NCBI GenBank assembly: GCA_012963895.1
Contig: DTUW01000083.1
Span: forward strand, 1 to 7,164
From: Campylobacterales bacterium
Lineage (GTDB): Bacteria > Campylobacterota > Campylobacteria > Campylobacterales > Thiovulaceae
DNA length: 7,164 bases
Direction: 5' to 3'
Shown piece after piece: positions 1 to 5,129 of this stretch. The notes below the pieces were generated by a model. It did not search any database, was not told the origin of the DNA, and saw only the letters and a program-made list of their open reading frames with translations. Within the stretch, counting starts at the first letter, position 1. Every line of letters starts with the position of its first letter. The position numbers were made by a program, and so were the translations under genes.

Positions 1-1454
1 CCCGGAACCACATCTTCAAGGGTGGCATCAACATTCAGAATCACCTTATTATCATTCGAAATACGAGGCTTGATTTTCAGAGTCAATCCTATATCTTCAC
101 GAGTATAGGAATTTTGGGTAATGGCGGTAGTTGATGCTCCTGTTGATGAGGTTGTGAGAATCGATTCAGTCTGTCCAACATAAATAGAACTCTCTTGGTT
201 ATTCAAACACAAAATAGAGGGTTCAGATAGGGTATTGGAAACTCCATTAGAATCTAGAAAACTAAGGGTTACCCCAAGCCCAAAACCTGAGGAGATATTA
301 TCGGGAATAGATGCGGGGATACCAGCAGGGGGTAGATATGTTCCTCCGTTGAGAGTAGAAGAGAGAGAATAGAGTCCAGCCTCTGTAACATCAAACCCGG
401 CGATACCATATTTCAATCCAAGATTTTTCGCCTTATTTTTGCTAATTTCTATAATACGAGCTTTGACATATACCTGCTGTCTCTCTGTGTCAAGTTTCTT
501 GATTAGTTCCAAATATTGAGGATACTCCTCCTCTGAGGAGATTAGGACAAGTGAATTTAGCTCTTTATCGAAAGTGATACTAGCCCGAGGTTCATTTTTC
601 TCATATCTCTTTTTTGAAATGACTTGGCTTACAACCTTTACAACATCTTCTGCATTGGCATTATTCAACTTTATGAAATATACTTGCTGTTTAGTTACCT
701 TATCAGGAACATCTATTTTTTTGATAAATTCCAATAGCTTATCTATCTGAGGCTGTTCAGCTACTATTGTCAAAATATTGGTCTTATCATTTTTGAAAAG
801 TAGTATCTTTTCACTATCTATTTTAGGGTCAAAGAGAGAATCGGCTATCCCCTTGATTTGAGAGAATGCATCTCCAACTCTAATATTTTTGAACTCTACA
901 AACTCTATTTTTCTATTTGGTCTTTTATCCAACCTCTTTATCAGTTGCTTAGCGGTCTGTATATTTTCTGGTAAGTCGGTAACTATTAGGGAATTAGTCT
1001 CCTGCGAAATTAGCAATCTACCCGAACGACTTAGGTAGTTCTTCACTATTGAGGACAACTTAGTTACATCTACATTATGGATAGGTAATATAGCGGTATG
1101 AACCATCTCCTCTCTGGAATAGTTGGCTATCTTTGGAGCTTTCTTGTGTGCATCTGAAATCCGGCTAACAATATAGTAGCCTTTGTGGCTATCTATAATA
1201 GTAAATCCCTTATCCTTCAAAATCATCTGTAAAAGGTGAAAAATATTCTTTTTTGGGATAGGCTTCTTTGAGATATAGGTTATCTTACCTCTAACATGGA
1301 GGGGGACTAAAATATTTTTATTATCTATCTTTGCTACCATTTTGATGAACTCGGCAATTTCCATGTCGTTGATATTCAACTGAACAGAATCACTTTTGCC
1401 AAATAGTGCAAAGTTGAACATAGTAATTAGTAGTAATAATCTAATGAACTTCAT
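1..1454 (-). CDS. gspD: Type II secretion system secretin GspD (3' end cut off by window edge)
   Basis: GspD forms the multimeric outer-membrane pore through which folded periplasmic substrates leave the cell. The 484 codons present run from ATG at 1454 to the left edge without a stop. An N-terminal signal peptide (about residues 1-19, MKFIRLLLLITMF core, no lipobox Cys) is followed by an N0 domain (about 24-97), then three repeated N-domains: N1 about 117-177, N2 about 182-250, N3 about 257-322, each ending in a LIKRLD / FIKKID / LIKKLD-like helix. The secretin core begins near 326 (VYVKARIIEI) and includes NTLSEPSIL (407-415) and IYVGQ (424-428). N0 plus three N-domains fits GspD better than PilQ. 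Usual length is about 600-750 residues, so the end of the beta-barrel is missing. An AAGGA lies 8 nt before the ATG, inside gspC, which it overlaps by 14 nt. A type IV pilus or competence secretin is the alternative; the gspC neighbour favours T2SS. Confidence 0.93.
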   Translation of the reverse strand, partial: MKFIRLLLLITMFNFALFGKSDSVQLNINDMEIAEFIKMVAKIDNKNILVPLHVRGKITYISKKPIPKKNIFHLLQMILKDKGFTIIDSHKGYYIVSRISDAHKKAPKIANYSREEMVHTAILPIHNVDVTKLSSIVKNYLSRSGRLLISQETNSLIVTDLPENIQTAKQLIKRLDKRPNRKIEFVEFKNIRVGDAFSQIKGIADSLFDPKIDSEKILLFKNDKTNILTIVAEQPQIDKLLEFIKKIDVPDKVTKQQVYFIKLNNANAEDVVKVVSQVISKKRYEKNEPRASITFDKELNSLVLISSEEEYPQYLELIKKLDTERQQVYVKARIIEISKNKAKNLGLKYGIAGFDVTEAGLYSLSSTLNGGTYLPPAGIPASIPDNISSGFGLGVTLSFLDSNGVSNTLSEPSILCLNNQESSIYVGQTESILTTSSTGASTTAITQNSYTREDIGLTLKIKPRISNDNKVILNVDATLEDVVP

Positions 1455-2319
1455 AATCTATTTCCTTCTCTTCTCCATTTCTTAAAATTGTTAAGCTGAG
1501 TTGTCTAATTCGACGGATATTTTTGTAATATTTCTGAACTTGGGCATAGCTCCTAATCTTCTCTCCATTGATTGCAATAATAATATCTCCTTTTCTAAGT
1601 CCCAACTTTTCGAACTTGGAACCGTGTTTAAGATATACAACCCGAAATCCTCGCAACCTTCTATTTTCCCTATAATCTATTAGTCTGATATTTTTCCATA
1701 TCTCATCAATATTTTTCAGATAGAAATCTATATCAGATTTTCTAATCTTTGCTGATGTAATCTCATTTGTCTCAGGGTCTATTGAAGCCTCTATTTTAAC
1801 CTGCTCTTCTCTCTTCTCATTCTCCAATATCTTATCGGCTAAATCTTTCTCCTCTTTTCTATTTCTCTTACTCTTTCTCTTTTTCTCCTCCAACTTCAAA
1901 CTATACAATTTCCCTTTTCTTCTAAATATCGCTTCATCTTCTTTCAAATCTACAAGTTCATACCCTTTGTATATATAGTCCAATGGAACTATTTCCATCT
2001 CTTTGCCGTCGGCAATAATTGCAAACATATCACTATCACCTATATAGGTAGCTTGAAGTTTCCACTTCTTTAAGTCATACACCTTCTCTTTTGGTTTCTC
2101 TACTTTCGGTTTAGGTTTCTCTTTTTTCTTACTATCTACGAAAAGGTTTCCTAATCTGTATATATGAAACTCGTGAAATGGAGGTTCTATGGCTCTATCT
2201 ACCCCATAAGATGGAGTTAGGAAATTTATTCCAGCCGACACCAAAATCGCAAAAGATGAGCCATAAACTAAGCTATTGAGATGACTATTAGAATTTGCCA
2301 TTATATATATAGCCTCCAT
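1441..2319 (-). CDS. gspC: Type II secretion system protein GspC with HR and PDZ domains
   Basis: GspC is a bitopic inner-membrane protein that couples the assembly platform to the secretin: in the known family its HR domain binds the N0 domain of GspD, and the PDZ domain helps substrate selection. Visible here are one membrane segment (about residues 17-35), a K/P-rich periplasmic linker (about 63-80), an HR domain (about 84-142, WKLQATYIG through GKLYSLKL), a highly charged Lys/Arg/Glu segment (about 144-173) and a C-terminal PDZ domain (about 205-290) with the loop GLRKGDIIIAINGEKI at 240-255. The length of 292 residues is normal for the family. The start is uncertain: ATG at 2319 has only a weak GAG 7 nt upstream, while ATG at 2301 (residue 7) has GGAGG 11 nt upstream. 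It overlaps gspN by 32 or 14 nt and gspD by 14 nt. HR and PDZ in one protein, next to gspD, make the identity firm. Confidence 0.9.
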   Translation of the reverse strand: MEAIYIMANSNSHLNSLVYGSSFAILVSAGINFLTPSYGVDRAIEPPFHEFHIYRLGNLFVDSKKKEKPKPKVEKPKEKVYDLKKWKLQATYIGDSDMFAIIADGKEMEIVPLDYIYKGYELVDLKEDEAIFRRKGKLYSLKLEEKKRKSKRNRKEEKDLADKILENEKREEQVKIEASIDPETNEITSAKIRKSDIDFYLKNIDEIWKNIRLIDYRENRRLRGFRVVYLKHGSKFEKLGLRKGDIIIAINGEKIRSYAQVQKYYKNIRRIRQLSLTILRNGEEKEIDYEVH

Positions 2320-2821
2320 CTTTATACTCTTTGAAATATCTCATTACTGCTCTCATCTTTTTAACCTTTTCCGATGGATATAGGAGAATATCTATCGTCC
2401 TTTTAGAAATATCGATTCGCCCTTTGAAATTTCCTATTGAACCGTTTCCGTCTAGTAGTAATTTTGTTGGTTTTACAATAGAGTTGGTAACGATGAGGTT
2501 GTCAAGGTAAATATCTCCAAATTGGGGGAAGTCTTTTCCAACTTGCAAATTTTCTATATCAATTCGGTTGAAAAATAGAAAAGGGTAGATATTGATATTC
2601 TCAAAGATTGCAACACTCATATCAGAGGCTACTATTTCACCGTTACGAATATTGAGAGATATATATCTATCTGATACCTCTTCTCCATCAACTACTATAT
2701 TTCTCTCTTTGAGAACCTCTTCCAATTTGAACCATAACCCCTCTTTTGGTAGAGCCACTATTAGAACTATATAGAAGGAGAGTAGAAATAGAAAGGTATT
2801 CTGGAATATCTTTTTTATCAT
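2288..2821 (-). CDS. gspN: GspN-like type II secretion accessory protein
   Basis: The 177-residue product has an N-terminal membrane segment (about residues 7-24) followed by LPKEGLW and a beta-rich, AsmA-like periplasmic part. The C-terminal third has the glycine-spaced pattern typical of GspN (GNGSIGNFKGRIDIS at 125-139, then a helix and GGYIYNGKF at 169-177). GspN is an accessory inner-membrane component found in only some T2SS; its exact role is unsettled. Usual family length is about 250 residues, so this is a short form that keeps the C-terminal signature. Its ATG overlaps the TGA of the preceding gspM-like gene (ATGA, 4 nt), and its TAA lies inside gspC, so it is surely co-translated with the operon. 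The call rests on fold pattern and position; a generic AsmA-like protein is the alternative. Confidence 0.7.
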   Translation of the reverse strand: MIKKIFQNTFLFLLSFYIVLIVALPKEGLWFKLEEVLKERNIVVDGEEVSDRYISLNIRNGEIVASDMSVAIFENINIYPFLFFNRIDIENLQVGKDFPQFGDIYLDNLIVTNSIVKPTKLLLDGNGSIGNFKGRIDISKRTIDILLYPSEKVKKMRAVMRYFKEYKDGGYIYNGKF

Positions 2822-3210
2822 TTCTCTATCTCTAATCTAAATTTTAGGGTGGTATCGTCTATCTTAGTTACCTCAAATTTTGCAATCTTAGTAGTGGATT
2901 GGAGAACCTTTTTCGATAGTTGTTCAAATTTCCTCTTATCCAACTTCTCGAATTGATATATCACCCTATTTCCGCGAGTTCGTATCTTTGGAGCTGGTCG
3001 AAACTTTTTCAAATATCTTGCAATCCTCTTCTCACTCTTTTTATTACTCCACCTATTTCTAAGGTCATTTAGGATAATTCCGTTCTCTTCTACCTCTCTA
3101 ATTGTCTCTCTGGACTGCTCCACCTCATCTCTAAATTTACTTTGGTAGTGGAAAAGCACTCCAATAGTTACCAATAGTAGTCCTGTAAATAAAATAAAAC
3201 CTCTATCCAT
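2818..3210 (-). CDS. gspM: GspM-like/PilO-like inner-membrane platform protein
   Basis: This 130-residue protein has one N-terminal membrane segment (about residues 5-22), a charged helical stretch likely to be a coiled coil (about 23-56), and a C-terminal alpha/beta part (about 60-130) ending in alternating strands (KFEVTKID, LKFRLEIE) consistent with a ferredoxin-like fold. That layout is shared by GspM and PilO, small bitopic proteins that pair with GspL/PilN in the inner-membrane platform. Sequence conservation in this family is poor, so the name rests on layout and on its place directly after gspL. The ATG follows the gspL stop after 3 nt with no well-spaced Shine-Dalgarno (an AGG sits only 2 nt away), which suggests translation depends on ribosomes finishing gspL. 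It is a little shorter than the common 150-170 residues. Confidence 0.72.
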   Translation of the reverse strand: MDRGFILFTGLLLVTIGVLFHYQSKFRDEVEQSRETIREVEENGIILNDLRNRWSNKKSEKRIARYLKKFRPAPKIRTRGNRVIYQFEKLDKRKFEQLSKKVLQSTTKIAKFEVTKIDDTTLKFRLEIEK

Positions 3211-3213
3211 TAC

Positions 3214-4143
3214 CTATTTAAAACTCACTTCTAATATATTCTCTTCTAAATTTAGGTCTGCCTCTTTACTAAATTTTTGGATAATTGATTTCACTCTATT
3301 TCCCTGTTTGATATTTTTCAATCTTAATCGAAATTCTATCCCTTTCTTAGAGATAGAGAGATATTCAATCTTCCCATATCTATATAGCTTCTCTCGTTGT
3401 AACCAGAATAGAATTTCTCGAATTCTAGACTGCTCTTTTTCGATAGCTTCATATCTCTCTCTAATACTCTTGATTTGAAAAGAGGTAGAGGGGAGAGAGT
3501 AGGCATCTCTCAACCTTTCTATCTCACTTTGTAGATGGTTGCTATCAGAAGAGAGACGATATATATCCAATCCAAGATAGGTAATCAGAGAAATTGGAAT
3601 TAGAGAGGCGATAAATAGCGATTTACTGCTATGAGTAGCTATCTTGAAATTTAGCCTATATTTCGACCTCGAACTATTTTGGAGATACTCAACTACTCTA
3701 TTTTTACTATCTCCATGTGAAAACTTAGGCAGTTCGGAAACAATACCATCGACTAATACAATCTCGAAATATCTATTTATGGATAGATTACTCTCTATAT
3801 TTGCCAATTCACTCTGGGCGGTATAGATATTTTTGATATATTTAGTCTCTATCCCCCCACTATTCAACTTCTCCAAAATCTCTTTTGGGTTGTAAGCAAT
3901 AAATAGGTATCTATTTTCTTCCAATTTTTGGGCGATAAATCGATATTCTCCTATATCTCCAAACTGCCCCTCAAAGATGGAAGGGGCAAACTTTATAGCC
4001 TCCTTCTCTTTGGATACTCCTAACTCCTCTACTTTCACCCAATAGAGTTTAGGAGAGAGGACAATATCCACTTTTTCCCTAACTTCTGGAATATCATCTC
4101 TGATATTTTCTGAAAAATAGATAGTTTTTCTTTTCTTTTTCAT
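3214..4143 (-). CDS. gspL: GspL-like inner-membrane platform protein with short cytoplasmic domain
   Basis: GspL links the cytoplasmic ATPase GspE to the periplasmic part of the platform. The 309-residue product has a cytoplasmic N-terminal domain (residues 1-172), one membrane segment (about 174-195, SLFIASLIPISLITYLGLDI), a coiled-coil helix (about 199-245) and a small C-terminal alpha/beta domain (about 255-309) like the GspL/PilN ferredoxin-like domain. The N-terminal part contains DIVLSPKLYWV (26-36) and FAPSIFEGQFG (52-62), which I associate with GspL/PilM-like proteins of Campylobacterota. The cytoplasmic domain is clearly shorter than the roughly 240-250 residues of Vibrio EpsL. ATG at 4143 lies 2 nt after the gspK stop, with GGA 6 nt upstream. 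A PilM-PilN-type fusion describes the same architecture. The name is supported by topology, order and neighbours rather than strong motif identity. Confidence 0.75.
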   Translation of the reverse strand: MKKKRKTIYFSENIRDDIPEVREKVDIVLSPKLYWVKVEELGVSKEKEAIKFAPSIFEGQFGDIGEYRFIAQKLEENRYLFIAYNPKEILEKLNSGGIETKYIKNIYTAQSELANIESNLSINRYFEIVLVDGIVSELPKFSHGDSKNRVVEYLQNSSRSKYRLNFKIATHSSKSLFIASLIPISLITYLGLDIYRLSSDSNHLQSEIERLRDAYSLPSTSFQIKSIRERYEAIEKEQSRIREILFWLQREKLYRYGKIEYLSISKKGIEFRLRLKNIKQGNRVKSIIQKFSKEADLNLEENILEVSFK

Positions 4144-4145
4144 CG

Positions 4146-5081
4146 CTATTCCAATTCTATACTAGTAATCTTTTTACTCTTCAAGTCGTAAATCAGCCGA
4201 AATTTCTCGCTAACTGCATTGGTTGAGTAGCTAACCACACCTTCAATCAGATAGGAACTATTACCATCGTAGGGCTTGATATGATATATCTCTTTTTCAG
4301 TCTCGTTTTCACTGCTCTCTATCATGTCGCAAGTGATATAGTCCGATATAGTTCCCTCTTCACTATCTACATCTGAAAAAGTCTCGTCTATTGCAAGCTC
4401 CAATCCGTTTGCTAAATTTCTACTCATGAAATTACAATCAATTATCGTCTCCTTATCGCTACTGCTAAAACTGAAAAACTCTTCCCAAGGGACTTTCATC
4501 ACCTCTCTATCATCTACCCTGTTTTGGTATGCTCTCACTATCTCCCGAAACTGGTCTATATCCACAATCTTTCCATTGATGAAATTGTATCTATTGAGTC
4601 GTATCTCTGTCCCTACATCTCTCTCCACTATATCGCTGTCCAAAGTGTCTAAGATGTAATTTAGCAGTAGCTCTCCATCTTTTATCTGATACTGGTTAAA
4701 AATGTAATTGAAGAGGGGGAAATATTTTGGTTTCAATTCCATTACCTCCCCATCTGAAACATTTCTATCAATAATAGAGTTGATATTGATAGCCCTTTGA
4801 AGAGAATTTAGCTCCATCGATAAAAGAAATCTGCCATCTTCATCAGCAATAGGAGGGTATGCTCCTAAGAATGCTGAAAGAGTATCGGAATCCTTGATAT
4901 GTTTTGTGATAATTCTTAGGATATTTTCAACATCTGAAATTACAACCCGGGTTTGGTTTATTCTCTCTACTTTTGAGATATGGCGAAATCCTCTATCAAT
5001 TAGTGAAAACGAATTCATTACAATTAGAGATATTAGAGATAGTATTCCTATTGTAATAAATAGGGCTATGCCTTTTTTCAA
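4146..5081 (-). CDS. gspK: Type II secretion system minor pseudopilin GspK
   Basis: GspK sits at the tip of the T2SS pseudopilus with GspI and GspJ. The N-terminus MKKG followed by IALFITIGILSLISLIVM is a class III prepilin leader: the prepilin peptidase should cut after Gly4, and mature residue 5 is Ile rather than the Glu of major pilins, a hallmark of GspK. Further GspK-type signs are ININS (98-102, cf. LNINT), ILDTLDSD (143-150, where the family has a D-W-x-D-x-D-like motif) and VPWEEFFSFS (187-196). The length of 311 residues is usual. Cys216 and Cys251 are the only cysteines and could pair in the periplasm. The start is TTG with AAGGA 6 nt upstream; an in-frame TAG lies at 5094-5096, so no longer form exists. 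It is the first gene of the operon, transcribed divergently from the helicase. Confidence 0.88.
   Translation of the reverse strand: MKKGIALFITIGILSLISLIVMNSFSLIDRGFRHISKVERINQTRVVISDVENILRIITKHIKDSDTLSAFLGAYPPIADEDGRFLLSMELNSLQRAININSIIDRNVSDGEVMELKPKYFPLFNYIFNQYQIKDGELLLNYILDTLDSDIVERDVGTEIRLNRYNFINGKIVDIDQFREIVRAYQNRVDDREVMKVPWEEFFSFSSSDKETIIDCNFMSRNLANGLELAIDETFSDVDSEEGTISDYITCDMIESSENETEKEIYHIKPYDGNSSYLIEGVVSYSTNAVSEKFRLIYDLKSKKITSIELE
5023..5040. repeat. Perfect 9-bp tandem duplication inside the gspK leader helix
   Basis: ATTAGAGAT occurs twice in direct succession on the plus strand (5023-5031 and 5032-5040). On the coding strand it gives the doubled Ser-Leu-Ile of residues 15-20, within the hydrophobic pseudopilin helix. 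Gain or loss of a unit would keep frame and change the helix by three residues. It may simply reflect a hydrophobic sequence with narrow codon choice. Confidence 0.6.
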
Positions 5082-5092
5082 CCTTTTTCCTT
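5079..5092 (-). promoter_or_regulatory. Ribosome binding site and TTG start of gspK
   Basis: AAGGA at 5088-5092 precedes the TTG at 5079-5081 by 6 nt. The in-frame TAG at 5094-5096 rules out any upstream start, and the next in-frame ATG would delete the whole prepilin leader. Together these make TTG the only start that keeps the MKKG-IALF processing site. Confidence 0.8.
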
Positions 5093-5100
5093 GCTATTCA
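5092..5100 (+). promoter_or_regulatory. Possible extended -10 of the helicase promoter
   Basis: TGCTATTCA resembles an extended -10 (TGn followed by TATTCA, 3 of 6 to TATAAT). Upstream are two T-rich blocks (5072-5078 and 5084-5088), a feature common before Campylobacterota sigma-70 promoters. The implied leader is about 23 nt. This is a weak match, offered because no better candidate is visible before 5130. Confidence 0.25.
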
Positions 5101-5114
5101 AAAATCACAAAAAT

Positions 5115-5118
5115 AGGA
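5115..5118 (+). promoter_or_regulatory. Ribosome binding site of the helicase gene
   Basis: AGGA lies 11 nt before the ATG at 5130, a slightly long raw gap but acceptable because AGGA pairs with the inner part of the anti-Shine-Dalgarno sequence. It supports ATG 5130 over an upstream in-frame TTG at 5091. Its last base is shared with the TATAAT of the opposing gsp promoter. Confidence 0.5.
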
Positions 5119-5123
5119 TTATA
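5118..5123 (-). promoter_or_regulatory. Predicted -10 box of the gsp operon promoter
   Basis: The minus strand reads TATAAT, a perfect sigma-70 -10 hexamer, within TTGTATATAATCC. Transcription would begin near 5110-5112, giving a leader of about 30 nt that contains the gspK ribosome binding site. The best -35 candidate is TTTAGA at 5139-5144 (4 of 6 matches, 15-bp spacing), which lies inside the helicase coding region; Campylobacterota promoters often lack a clear -35. The position is inferred from sequence alone. Confidence 0.55.
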
Positions 5124-5129
5124 TACAAT

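Noticed and set aside
1501..1683. Plus-strand 60-codon open frame
   Set aside because: It lies wholly antisense within gspC over the PDZ domain; no ribosome binding site and no recognisable product.
2592..2774. Plus-strand 60-codon open frame
   Set aside because: Antisense to gspN-like gene; pyrimidine-rich strand gives Ser/Thr/Leu-rich shadow translation.
3644..3826. Plus-strand 60-codon open frame
   Set aside because: Antisense within the gspL-like gene, with no supporting start signal.
3965..3988. GC-rich inverted repeat TGCCCCT / AGGGGCA with 10-nt loop, terminator-like
   Set aside because: It is inside the gspL coding region over the FAPSIFEG block, with no following T-run on either strand; best explained by codon choice.
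4426..4659. Plus-strand 77-codon open frame
   Set aside because: Antisense within gspK; Ser/Leu-rich composition typical of a reverse-strand shadow.
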